The notes: a model not told the origin generated them from the sequence alone. A stretch of 20,582 nt of DNA from CAYQDF01 sp964416175 (GCA_964416175.1 CAYQDF010000054.1:1-20582); one strand, 5' to 3'. Shown: positions 1-7,148, counted from the first letter of the stretch. Made by a program: numbers and translations.

Positions 1-420
1 CCCCTCCCATCCCCAGAAAGTGAGGGCCATGGATAAGTTCGCGGGGCCGCAGTAGTTCCACCGTCCGTGCTGGTCTTCGTACCTGACCCCCGTCAGGAAG
101 ACCGAGTCCGGAATGGGCGTAGGGATGATGGTTGGAGTTGGTGTAGCCGCCGAGGTCTCAGTTGGTCCGGCCTGGGTGGGGGCGGGAGAGGGTGTGGGCA
201 GCAAGGTGATGATGCGAGGGGTGGGCAGGTCAGGCTTGGCAGCCTCCTGCGGGACGAAGACCGCCTCGTCCGGTGGGTTGAAGGCGTATACCAGGCGCGT
301 CCGCAGCTCGTCCAGGCGCCAGGCCAGGCGGTCGTGGATGGGTGGGAGATTGTAAACCAGGAAGACCAGGAACAGGAACAGCGGGATCGCGACGATGAAC
401 GTTAGCGCTTTTTTCAGCAT
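1..420 (-). CDS. C39-like cysteine peptidase, N-terminal part (truncated by window edge)
   Basis: The reverse strand reads from an ATG at 420 to the window edge without a stop, giving 140 residues. Residues 5-23 form a hydrophobic membrane anchor or uncleaved signal. A Pro/Thr-rich linker covers roughly residues 64-104. The last residues contain the nucleophile motif WNYCGPANLSMALTFWGW, with the candidate catalytic Cys at 124. This is the motif of the C39-like peptidase family (PF13529), whose members cleave peptides outside the membrane; the substrate here is unknown. The protein closely parallels the upstream gene at 431-1732: both carry YNLPPIH, RLAWR, AVFVPQE and the CGPA motif at the same spacing, so they are tandem paralogs. 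Only 10 bases separate the upstream stop from this start, so the two are probably one transcription unit. The His/Asp part and any C-terminal domain lie outside the window. Confidence 0.85.
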   Translation of the reverse strand, partial: MLKKALTFIVAIPLFLFLVFLVYNLPPIHDRLAWRLDELRTRLVYAFNPPDEAVFVPQEAAKPDLPTPRIITLLPTPSPAPTQAGPTETSAATPTPTIIPTPIPDSVFLTGVRYEDQHGRWNYCGPANLSMALTFWGWEG

Positions 421-430
421 ACGGACCGAT

Positions 431-1732
431 CTAGGGGCTGGCGACACCTAAGCGCTGCAGCTCCGCCGGGGCGCCGGTCGAATTCGGATTGAGGCGCGCC
501 GCCCGCTCCAGGTCAGCGATGGCGCCTTCCCGGTCGCCGAGGGCTTCGCGTGCCATCCCCCGCCAATAGTAGGTCTCTTCCAGGACCGGCTTGTCGATAT
601 GCGTCAGGGTGATCTGGGCCAGGTCAATCACGTCCTGATAGCGCCCGGTGTGGTAGTAGGCGGCGTAAGGGGCGTCGAGGTACCACATCACTCTCCAGGG
701 GCGCTCATCCTCATTGAGGGCGGCGTATACAGTAAAGGCGGCATCGAATGCCTCCGCCGCGGCGGGGTAATCTCGCAGCGCGACCAGGCTGCTCCCTCGG
801 TTAAACCAGGCGAAGAACTGGTTTCGACCGCTCAGGATTGCAGCCTGATCGAGGGCGCGCCGGGCTGTCGCCTGGTGATTGTGGACCGGGTCGGCGTCTG
901 GTCCAAGCAGCGCCATCACCTCGGCCTCCCGCTCTGGCGGGTAGATCACAACGTAAACGTTATTGAAATGAGGCCAGAACTCCTCGACCACGCTGTAAGG
1001 CACCGGGTAGTCGCGGGCGGGCCCCTGGAACGAATCGTAAACGATCACCTGGCGGCCCACCTCGTCGTACCCGCTGATCAGCTGGTAGTGGCCCAGCCAG
1101 GCGTCGTCTTCGGGGTCCAGACCCTTCTCGATCAGCACCGGGAAGCCTGCCGCGACGAAGCGCTTGAGAGTCTCCAGGTCGCCGCCCACCCGGAAGAGGG
1201 CGCTGAGATCGGTCTGGCTCTCCACGAAAGCCACCATCTCGAAGGGATTGACGTTTTTGTCGTCCTCCTGGTAGTTCGGGCGCAGGTAGGCGCGGGCGAC
1301 ATTTTGGTCCCCTTTCCAGCCCCAAAAGGAGAGGGCCATGGACAGGGTCGCCGGGCCGCAGTTGTTGAAATTCTGGTACTCATGGACGATGCCGGTGAGC
1401 CGGGCTGCGACGGGGAGAGGGGTGGGGACGGTTGTCGCGGTTGGGGCGGCTGTTGGCGATGGTGTGGAGCCGGGGTCGATCGCGATCGCGGTCGGCTGGA
1501 GCGGCGGCGGGGTGAGGGCCTGGAGGGTCGCTTCCACGATGGCATCGACCATCTCCTGGGGGACGAAGACTGCTTCTTCAGGCGGGTTGATGGCGCGCCG
1601 GAGCTGGGCGCGCAGGCCGTCTACCCGCCAGGCGAGCCGCTCGTGGATGGGCGGGAGGTTGTAAAGTACCAGACCGAACACGCACACCAGGGGAATCCCG
1701 ACCAGGAATACCAGGACCAGCCGTTTTGCCAT
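431..1732 (-). CDS. Membrane-anchored C39-like cysteine peptidase with C-terminal TPR region
   Basis: The gene encodes 433 residues from an ATG. Residues 4-23 are a hydrophobic N-terminal segment with a basic start (MAKR), so the bulk of the protein should lie outside the cytoplasm. Residues 75-108 are a Pro/Thr-rich linker. The peptidase domain spans about 110-265. It has Cys125 in NFNNCGPATLSMALSFWGW, His215 in GHYQLISGYDE and Asp233 in VIVYDSFQG, the expected Cys-His-Asp triad of the C39-like family (PF13529). Residues 285-425 contain helical repeats resembling TPRs; the best is ETYYWRGMAREALGDREGAI followed by ADLERAARLNPN. C39 peptidases often trim leaders from secreted peptides, but no bacteriocin or ABC exporter is nearby, so the substrate cannot be inferred. 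A TATAAT lies 6 bases upstream of the start codon and there is no Shine-Dalgarno sequence, suggesting a leaderless mRNA. Confidence 0.85.
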   Translation of the reverse strand: MAKRLVLVFLVGIPLVCVFGLVLYNLPPIHERLAWRVDGLRAQLRRAINPPEEAVFVPQEMVDAIVEATLQALTPPPLQPTAIAIDPGSTPSPTAAPTATTVPTPLPVAARLTGIVHEYQNFNNCGPATLSMALSFWGWKGDQNVARAYLRPNYQEDDKNVNPFEMVAFVESQTDLSALFRVGGDLETLKRFVAAGFPVLIEKGLDPEDDAWLGHYQLISGYDEVGRQVIVYDSFQGPARDYPVPYSVVEEFWPHFNNVYVVIYPPEREAEVMALLGPDADPVHNHQATARRALDQAAILSGRNQFFAWFNRGSSLVALRDYPAAAEAFDAAFTVYAALNEDERPWRVMWYLDAPYAAYYHTGRYQDVIDLAQITLTHIDKPVLEETYYWRGMAREALGDREGAIADLERAARLNPNSTGAPAELQRLGVASP

Positions 1733-1738
1733 GCGGGG

Positions 1739-1744
1739 ATTATA
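1739..1744 (-). promoter_or_regulatory. Probable -10 box of a leaderless promoter for the C39-like operon
   Basis: The minus strand reads TATAAT followed by only CCCCGC before the ATG at 1732. A start site about 7 bases after the -10 box would fall on the ATG itself, which fits leaderless transcription. No convincing -35 hexamer is visible. Confidence 0.45.
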
Positions 1745-1750
1745 ACCGAT

Positions 1751-1785
1751 GGAAGAAGGACGGAGGACGAAGGACCGAGGAGTGT
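1751..1785. repeat. Heptad-periodic purine tract (five 7-mers)
   Basis: Five consecutive 7-base units each begin GGA: GGAAGAA, GGACGGA, GGACGAA, GGACCGA, GGAGTGT. The tract lies directly upstream of the C39-like gene promoter. It belongs with the other 7-base-periodic intergenic tracts in this window. Confidence 0.6.
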
Positions 1786-1816
1786 GTTGCCGTAGTGGTC
1801 GGTCACCCGGAAGGTA

Positions 1817-1963
1817 TCAGGACCGGACCCCATGTGGATCATCAATCACCCAATAGTCCCGGCGGCAGAAAGAGAAGTATGCCTGCTGCCAGTCTTCCGG
1901 CAGCTCAGGGAATCGATAATCTTGCCGTTCCAATCGTGGTACTATAGATTCTTCTGGTGCCAT
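1817..1963 (-). CDS. Possible small ORF or gene remnant in the C39/Nudix intergenic region
   Basis: The 294 bases between the C39-like gene and the Nudix gene contain one reverse-strand frame that looks more protein-like than chance. It has 48 residues from an ATG at 1963, or 65 from 2014, and includes FPELPEDWQQAYFSFCRRDY and ends DDPHGVRS. The aromatic- and acid-rich composition and mixed codon use differ from the GC-rich shadow frames elsewhere. No Shine-Dalgarno sequence precedes the ATG and I recognise no family. It may be a small protein, the tail of a degraded gene, or chance. Otherwise this gap holds only the heptad tract and the promoter region. Confidence 0.25.
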   Translation of the reverse strand: MAPEESIVPRLERQDYRFPELPEDWQQAYFSFCRRDYWVIDDPHGVRS

Positions 1964-2026
1964 CAATCGCAAGGGAGATGGTCCGCCGGCTACAAATGTG
2001 TCTGTATAGAACAAGGATTATCCATT

Positions 2027-2497
2027 GTGAGACGTCAAAGCGCCGGAATCCTGGTTTACCGTTTCCAAAATGATGTCCTGGAAGTTTTCCTGGTCCACCC
2101 AGGTGGGCCGCTCTGGGCGAAAAAAGATTCGGGCGCCTGGTCGATCCCTAAAGGCGAGTTCGAGGAGGAGGATCCCTTCACCGCCGCGAAACGCGAGTTC
2201 GAAGAAGAGATCGGGAAACCGATTGAGGGGGAAGCCATCGCCCTTACTCCCCGGACATTGAAAGGGGGCAAGATCGTCTATGCCTGGGCAGTGGAAGGCG
2301 CCGTAGATCCCGCAGGTGTCCGGAGCAACCAGTTCGAGATGGAATGGCCGCCGCGATCGGGCAGACGGCAAAGCTATCCGGAGATCGACAGGGCGGCGTG
2401 GTTTCCGGTTGGGGAAGCGCTCGAGAAGATCAATCCAGCACAGGCTGGGTTTATCGAGGAATTGGTAGAGAAATTGAGTGCAGGGGGGAACCGCTGA
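2027..2497 (+). CDS. Nudix hydrolase, COG4119-type predicted NTP pyrophosphohydrolase
   Basis: The start chosen is GTG at 2027 because AAGGA lies 9 bases upstream (2013-2017) and the conserved N-terminus (RRQSAGILVYRF) begins there. The open frame extends upstream to 1832 but that part is not family-like. The product is 156 residues. Nudix proteins hydrolyse nucleoside diphosphates linked to another moiety. The segment FLVHPGGPLWAKKDSGAWSI followed by PKGEFEEEDP is typical of the COG4119 group. The Nudix box runs from about residue 43 to 63: E48 and the REFEEEIG core (56-63) are present, so the metal-binding glutamates are kept, but the loop between G43 and E48 is one residue shorter than the consensus G-x5-E. 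The gene stands alone, convergent with the toxin-antitoxin pair. The substrate cannot be predicted. Confidence 0.85.
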   Translation: MRRQSAGILVYRFQNDVLEVFLVHPGGPLWAKKDSGAWSIPKGEFEEEDPFTAAKREFEEEIGKPIEGEAIALTPRTLKGGKIVYAWAVEGAVDPAGVRSNQFEMEWPPRSGRRQSYPEIDRAAWFPVGEALEKINPAQAGFIEELVEKLSAGGNR

Positions 2498-2553
2498 GTT
2501 TCAAACGTCGCCTTGAAGTAATCGTCCAGGCCATGCAAACGCGTTCTTACCCC

Positions 2554-2576
2554 GGAATAATTGAAAGGTTTATTCC
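2554..2576. terminator. Weak hairpin between convergent Nudix and PIN genes
   Basis: GGAATAA (2554-2560) and TTATTCC (2570-2576) form a 7-bp stem with a 9-base loop in the gap between two convergent genes, overlapping the stop codon of the PIN toxin. It lacks a clear U-tract, so a terminator role is only suggested by position. Confidence 0.25.
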
Positions 2577-3010
2577 CCAATCCAGTTCACCCAGGTGACT
2601 CCAAGCTGGCGCGACCGGTTTACCAGGCGTTGATCGGTTGTCCAGAAAGGCGCGCCGAGCTTCTCCGCAAGTGTGAGGTAAAAACCATCGTATGCCGAAT
2701 ATTGATTCAAACTGGTTGCCCAATTAAACGCAGCCACACAGGTCTCGACATCCACATCATGAAGTTCAATGTTCAAATTTAATAATGCTTCCAGAGCCTC
2801 TCTGGCCCTGGATTCACTAATCAGGTTTTGCATGAATATCTTATGGAGGGCCGAGGTCGTTTCACTCAACCATAACTTTGGCGCACACACGCGAATGCCA
2901 GCTCGAATCCAGGCCGACCAGTGCGAATCTGCCTTTTCAGAAAGCGGATCCGCGATAACCTGTAGAATGCCGACTCCGGCATCAATCACCACGGCGGAGC
3001 GTCTGGTCAT
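2570..3010 (-). CDS. PIN-domain toxin ribonuclease, VapC-like
   Basis: The product is 146 residues, the usual VapC size. PIN domains are Mg-dependent RNases, and VapC toxins typically cleave tRNA or rRNA. The acidic residues expected for the active site are visible: Asp10 in AVVIDAGVG, Glu50 in LSETTSAL, Asp108 in YSAYDGFYLTLAEKLGAPFW and Asp126 in WTTDQRL. The ATG at 3010 follows a strong GAGGGGAAAGGG ribosome-binding stretch. The start lies 29 bases inside the 3' end of the antitoxin gene, so the two are co-transcribed and probably translationally coupled, as in many vapBC loci. I assign the VapC-like role from domain plus partner. The exact RNA target cannot be inferred. Confidence 0.85.
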   Translation of the reverse strand: MTRRSAVVIDAGVGILQVIADPLSEKADSHWSAWIRAGIRVCAPKLWLSETTSALHKIFMQNLISESRAREALEALLNLNIELHDVDVETCVAAFNWATSLNQYSAYDGFYLTLAEKLGAPFWTTDQRLVNRSRQLGVTWVNWIGE

Positions 3011-3290
3011 CCCTTTCCCCTCGACCCTCCTGGATCAAATTTGAGATATTAAGATCCAGGAGGATTCCATCCCGCTCCTCAAGGATTTTCTCGCGGACTT
3101 TGCGCGCCCTCTCAAGCGCGTGCAGTTGCCTGTTTATTTCTTGAGCGAAGGCATGCTGTCGTTGTATGATCCCCTCCTGGACAATTTCACGGGCAACCTC
3201 AGACAGGCTCTTGCCTTCTCGCCGGGCGATCTGCGCCAGTGCCTGGTGCTGATCTGATTCGAGTAAGAGGTGGGTCCTTTTTTTGATCAT
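2982..3290 (-). CDS. Ribbon-helix-helix antitoxin, VapB/CopG-like
   Basis: The product is 102 residues. The N-terminal 45 residues fit a ribbon-helix-helix DNA-binding fold: a short strand (RTHLLLESD), then two helices around HQALAQIARREGKSLSEVAREIVQ. The C-terminal half is charged and helical (ERARKVREKILEERDGIL), suitable for wrapping the toxin. The ATG at 3290 is preceded by AGAGGA. Antitoxins of this type bind DNA at palindromes in their own promoter and are boosted by toxin binding. A 20-bp perfect palindrome sits at the right place upstream. The 29-base overlap with the PIN gene supports one operon with the antitoxin first. Confidence 0.8.
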   Translation of the reverse strand: MIKKRTHLLLESDQHQALAQIARREGKSLSEVAREIVQEGIIQRQHAFAQEINRQLHALERARKVREKILEERDGILLDLNISNLIQEGRGERDDQTLRRGD

Positions 3291-3307
3291 GTTCGTTCTT
3301 CCTCTTG

Positions 3308-3336
3308 ATTATCACATGCACATGTGCATGTGTCAA
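3308..3336 (-). promoter_or_regulatory. Toxin-antitoxin promoter with embedded palindromic operator
   Basis: On the minus strand, TTGACA (3331-3336, perfect -35) is separated by exactly 17 bases from GATAAT (3308-3313, 5 of 6 to TATAAT). The spacer is filled by the perfect 20-bp palindrome CACATGCACATGTGCATGTG (3313-3332), which touches both hexamers. It lies 18 bases upstream of the antitoxin start codon. A repressor bound here would block RNA polymerase directly, as expected for autoregulation by the ribbon-helix-helix antitoxin. Confidence 0.85.
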
Positions 3337-3384
3337 GCTTAATGCCTTATATTGTTCTGCTTTGTTGCAAGCATAATTTATTGC

Positions 3385-3468
3385 GTCAATGCGAGGCGGC
3401 GCAGCCGCCGAAGCAGTCTCCAAACCAGCCAGGAGATTGCTTCACCGCCTTCGGCGGTTCGCAATGAC
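3385..3468. repeat. 84-bp imperfect inverted-repeat element (REP/MITE-like)
   Basis: The ends are inverted copies: GTCAATGCGA on the left (3385-3394) and TCGCAATGAC on the right (3459-3468). Inside them GAAGCAGTCTCC (about 3410-3421) pairs with GGAGATTGCTTC (3432-3443). Each arm also carries its own GC hairpin: GGCGGC/GCCGCC (3395-3409) and ACCGCC/GGCGGT (3444-3458). The whole can fold as a three-stem cruciform. It has no ORF. It occupies most of the 252-base gap between the toxin-antitoxin promoter and the end of ftsK; the flanking DNA is AT-rich and shows nothing else. Confidence 0.7.
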
Positions 3469-3542
3469 ACATAACGTTTTAGTTTTCCAACTCCTTGCAA
3501 CAGAGCAATATTGTTCGATTATTTGAGCAACTGGCTTTCCCC

Positions 3543-5935
3543 CTATTCCTCCGCCGGCGGGGCGGCGGGGCCGTAGTCGAGCACTTCCAGGCTCTGCGCG
3601 CCGGGTTGGGCCGGACCGACGATGCCTTTCCCCTGCATGGTCTCGATCAACCGGGCGGCGCGAGTGTACCCGATGCGCAGCCGGCGCTGCAGCATAGAGA
3701 TCGACGCGCGCCCCTGGCGACGCACCAGGTCGACGGCTTCGGCATAGAGCGGGTCCAGGCTCTCTTCGGGAGCCATTTCGCCTGGCTCCCCCTGCTCCCA
3801 CATGGGGATCTGCTTGAGCGGGATGCCGGGCGGCAGGGCATCTGCGGCCCCGGTGGTTGCCATCGAGGCTGGTTCGAGCGTACCTGCCACCGCCCGCCAG
3901 TAGGTCACCAGTCGCTGGATCTCGGGGTCAGACACGAAAGTCCCCTGCAGGCGGACTGGAGAGGGGGCGTCGGGAGCCTGGAAGAGCATATCGCCGCGCC
4001 CGAGCAGGCGTTCGGCGCCCGGTTGGTCCAGGATCACGCGGCTGTCGACGCCGGAGGTCACGGCGAAGGCGATGCGCGCCGGGAAGTTGGCTTTGATCAG
4101 GCCGGTGACCACGTCCACCGAGGGGCGCTGGGTGGCGATCACCAGGTGGATGCCCGTGGCGCGGGCCAGCTGTGCCAGGCGGGTGATCGTACGCACCGTT
4201 TCATCGGGGGCGAGCNNNNNNNNNNACAAAGTGTATGCTCTACCTCGTCAAAAGCTGCCATCATCAAGTCAGCCAGCTCGTCGATCACCACCACCAGGTA
4301 GGGCAGTTTTTTTCCGCCGGCGGCGCCCAGGCGGGCGTTGTAGTCGTCGATGTTGCGCGCCCCTGCTTGAGCGAGGATGTGGTAGCGCTTGTCCATCTCG
4401 CGCGCCACCCACTGGAGGGCTCCCACGACGCGTTCCAGATCGACCACTACCGGGGCCAGGAGGTGTGGGATGCCATTGTAGCCGGTCAGTTCCACTCTCT
4501 TGGGGTCGACCATCAGCAGGCGCAGGTCGTCCGGGGTGTTGTCCAGCAGCAGGCAACAGATGATAGCGTTGACGCAAACGGATTTGCCCGAGCCGGTAGC
4601 GCCCGCGATCAGCAGATGCGGCATGGCGGAAAGGTCGGCCGCGATCGGGTTTCCTGCCACGTCTCGCCCCAGGGCAAAACGCAAGGGGGTTTTCAGTCGC
4701 TGGAAGGCATCGCTCTCGATCACATCCCGGAGCGCCACCAGCGAGACCACCTCGTTTGGCACCTCGATGCCGACGTATCCCTTGCTGGGAACTGGGGCCT
4801 GGATGCGGATGCGTTTTGCAGATAGTGCCAGCGCCAGATCATCCGCCAGAGCGGCAATCTTGCTCACCCGCACCCGCATCTGACCATTGCGCGTGTCGAG
4901 AAAGCCCGGTTCTACGCCGAACTGGGTGATGGTCGGACCCCGGTTGATCTCGACCACCCTGGCCGGTGCTCCGAAGGAATTCAAGGTCTCTTCGATCAGT
5001 CTGGCGCGCTGTCGGTCAAACTCATCGTCCAGGACGATCTCTCCACCGGGTTCCAGGATCTGGTCGACTGCTGGCAGCTGCCAGGCGCGGCTCTCTCGGG
5101 CAGGCTGTGAAGGGAAAACGGCGGCTTCTACTCTGCCAGGGAGGGCAGCCTGGCCTTCAATTGCTGTCCTTTGGGGGGCAGGGAGGGCGGCTGAGGGTTT
5201 CAAAATGGATTTCTGGCCCCTGCGGAGCAGATCGCCCCAAGCCGCGCCCGCGCTTTGGAAGAGGGGGACGGTCCAGCGGAAAAGCTCGAGCACGGAAACG
5301 TCCAGGATCAAGGCCAGAGCGATCAGGGAGCCGGCGGCAAGGGCGACGGCGGCGCCGCCCCAGCCGAGGCCTGGCTGCAGCAATACCAGGCCCAGCGCAC
5401 CAAAGTATCCCCCTCCATGGCCGTGATCGGCCAGATCGAAATTGGCCGATCTATCGGCTGGAAAATTGAAATATTGGATCCACACCAAAAGGAGGGCGAA
5501 ACCAAGGAAAAGGCCAAGGATGCGGACAGGGTCCAGGTCTGGCAGGCGATCGAAGTGGCGCAGGACCAGCCAGGTCCCCAGGAAAATCAGGCCAACCGGG
5601 AGAAGATACATCCCCCACCCGAAAAGCTTCCCAAGCAGCGCCAGCCAGCTGCCCGAGAGCCATCCGTTGCTCGAAGAGATCAGGCTGAACAGGGTCAGCA
5701 GCCCGACCAGCGCCATGCCAATGCCGAGCAAATCCAGTTTGCGGTCCAGGGAGAGCCTGCTCCACCAGGATTGCCTGGGAGGCGCCTGCCGGGTGGCTGC
5801 GATCGGTTGACGGCTCTTCGGACGCCCAGGCTTACGTACCGGTAAAGACCGGCGGCTCGCCTGGGGAGACCGGCTTTGTGGGCGCTGAGATTTGACGGAG
5901 GTTCTCTTGGCCTTGGTTGCCTTCCGGGAGGGCAT
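3543..5935 (-). CDS. ftsK: DNA translocase FtsK/SpoIIIE, interrupted by an assembly gap
   Basis: FtsK pumps chromosomal DNA at the division septum. The first part (570 residues from an ATG at 5935) has a basic N-terminus, several membrane segments (about 69-88, 101-126, 137-155, 174-212), a linker, and the RecA-like motor with Walker A GATGSGKS (445-452) and Walker B VVVIDELADL (548-557). After the N gap, the second part resumes at RLAQLARATGIHLVIATQRP and continues through GRGDMLF to a C-terminal winged-helix gamma domain (around RRQGRASISMLQRRLRIGYT), ending in a proline/alanine tail. The reading frame differs on the two sides of the gap, which I attribute to assembly. Starts upstream of 5935 add a non-family extension. 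A TGCTATAAT promoter lies 55 bases upstream. No strong Shine-Dalgarno sequence is visible. Confidence 0.92.
4216..4225. other. Scaffold gap (10 N) inside ftsK
   Basis: Ten undetermined bases lie inside the ftsK motor domain. The protein segments on the two sides (AAFDEVEHTLC and LAPDETVRTIT) both correspond to the same 11-residue stretch between LMM and RLAQ in FtsK proteins. The flanks therefore overlap rather than leave missing sequence, and the frame shifts across the gap. Confidence 0.97.
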
Positions 5936-5990
5936 CAGGTTGTCCGCCTGCTGATTACGTGTAGAAGATTTTGGCCAGCTGTCCGTGAGG

Positions 5991-5999
5991 ATTATAGCA
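5991..5999 (-). promoter_or_regulatory. Extended -10 promoter of ftsK
   Basis: The minus strand reads TGCTATAAT, a full extended -10 (TGN plus a perfect TATAAT). The -35 region is weak (about TTCGAA). It lies 55 bases upstream of the ftsK ATG in the divergent ftsK/rnz intergenic region. Confidence 0.6.
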
Positions 6000-6057
6000 C
6001 AAATGGTCTGAGTTCGAATCCGGCGCAGTTTGGAAGTGCGCTTCACTTCAACTGAGG

Positions 6058-6063
6058 TAAAAT
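6058..6063 (+). promoter_or_regulatory. Possible -10 box for ribonuclease Z
   Basis: TAAAAT lies 57 bases upstream of the chosen TTG start of the ribonuclease Z gene. No good -35 is seen. A start site near 6070 would agree with the TTG at 6121 rather than the longer frame starting at 6067. Confidence 0.35.
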
Positions 6064-6120
6064 TCTTTGAGCGTGGGTGTGGGGGGCGCGCCGCGCACAT
6101 CTCACCCGGAAGGTACCTGC

Positions 6121-7086
6121 TTGTTTGAGATCGTCTTTCTTGGCACCTCGGCTTCCGCACCTTCGATCCAGCGCGGGCTCACTGCTCAAGTCGTCAAGCA
6201 TGGAGAATTCCGCTTTTTGATCGATTGCGGCGAGGGCACGCAGCGCCAGATCCTCCAGTCGGGCATCGGATTCAAACGGCTCAACCGCATCCTGATCACT
6301 CACGGGCACCTGGACCACATCCTGGGACTTGCGGGGTTGCTCTCGACTTTCTCCCGCTGGGAGACGATCGACGAGCTGGAGATTTTCGCCGGCCGGTGGG
6401 CGTTGGAGCGTATCCACGACCTGCTCTTCGGTGTGGTCCTGCGCGGTGGGCGTCCACCGATGGAAATCCGGCTGGTTGAGATCAGGTCCGGGGTGCTCCT
6501 CGCCGAAGACGATTTCACCCTGACCGCCTTCCACGTCGAGCACCGCGGGCCGGATTGCTATGGATTCCTCTTCGAAGAGAAATCTCGCCGCCCGTTTCTT
6601 CCTGAAAGGGCGGAGGCTTTGGACATCCCGCCGGGGCCCTGGAGGCGGGACCTGGTGAAAGGGGAGGCGGTGCGGCTGCCGGATGGGCGTGAAATTCATC
6701 CCGAGCAGGTCCTTGGAGACGTCCGACCCGGGACGCGCCTGGTTCATGTGGGCGACACCGGACGCACCGACAACCTGGTCGAAGTTTGCCAGGAGGCGGA
6801 TGCGCTGGTGATCGAAGCCACTTACCTTGAAGATGAAGCGTCAATGGCGCGCGATTTTTCTCATCTGACCGCGCGGCAGGCTGCCGAGCTCGCGAGGGAA
6901 ACCGGCGTCAAGCAGCTGATTCTCACGCACATCTCGCGCCGCTACCGGGAGCGGGACGTGCTCGCCGAAGCCCGGGCGGTCTTCCCTGGCGCGGTCGTGG
7001 CGCGAGATTTCGATGTTTTTCAGGTGAGACGGGGGGAGTTTATTAAGATGGTGGAGGGTATCCCCGGCAAAGAACGCCAGGAATAA
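6121..7086 (+). CDS. rnz: Ribonuclease Z (tRNA 3'-end endonuclease)
   Basis: The product is 321 residues, the usual length of bacterial RNase Z, which cuts tRNA precursors just after the discriminator base. The start is a TTG at 6121: the family begins with FEIVFLGTSASAPS, and GGAAGGT lies 7-13 bases upstream. The frame stays open back to 6067 without family similarity. The metallo-beta-lactamase motif is HGHLDH at residues 61-66 (ITHGHLDHILGLAG). Further conserved pieces are DCGEGTQRQI (35-44), HVGDTGRTDN and, near the C-terminus, FSHLTARQAAELA with LILTHISRRY. The enzyme is needed where tRNAs lack an encoded CCA, and the three tRNAs in this window all lack it. The gene is divergent from ftsK and convergent with the TldD/TldE ORF. 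Confidence 0.95.
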   Translation: MFEIVFLGTSASAPSIQRGLTAQVVKHGEFRFLIDCGEGTQRQILQSGIGFKRLNRILITHGHLDHILGLAGLLSTFSRWETIDELEIFAGRWALERIHDLLFGVVLRGGRPPMEIRLVEIRSGVLLAEDDFTLTAFHVEHRGPDCYGFLFEEKSRRPFLPERAEALDIPPGPWRRDLVKGEAVRLPDGREIHPEQVLGDVRPGTRLVHVGDTGRTDNLVEVCQEADALVIEATYLEDEASMARDFSHLTARQAAELARETGVKQLILTHISRRYRERDVLAEARAVFPGAVVARDFDVFQVRRGEFIKMVEGIPGKERQE

Positions 7087-7110
7087 ACGAAGAAGCGGAA
7101 GGGCTTTGAT

Positions 7111-7148
7111 GGAGGATCGTTGACAAAGGATGAAACCATTTGTCCTCC
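7111..7148. terminator. Possible bidirectional hairpin between rnz and tldD-pmbA
   Basis: GACAAAGG (7122-7129) pairs with CCATTTGTC (7136-7144, one bulged A), and GGAGG (7111-7115) can pair with CCTCC (7144-7148) outside it. It is the only structure in the 75-base gap between two convergent genes. There is no run of U, so it is a guess from position. Confidence 0.3.

Noticed and set aside
599..1795. 398-codon open frame on the plus strand opposite the C39-like gene
   Set aside because: It is a GC-driven shadow of a gene with clear catalytic motifs, and its translation shows no domain pattern.
4139..4229. ftsK read as two genes or as a natural frameshift
   Set aside because: The frame change coincides exactly with the 10-N gap, so it is an assembly matter, not a biological split.
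5936..6160. 75-residue N-terminal extension of FtsK
   Set aside because: It is rich in Arg/Ser without family similarity and covers the TGCTATAAT promoter, so the ATG at 5935 is preferred.
6043..6747. 234-codon reverse frame opposite ribonuclease Z
   Set aside because: It overlaps the full HGHLDH-containing rnz domain and has no motif of its own.
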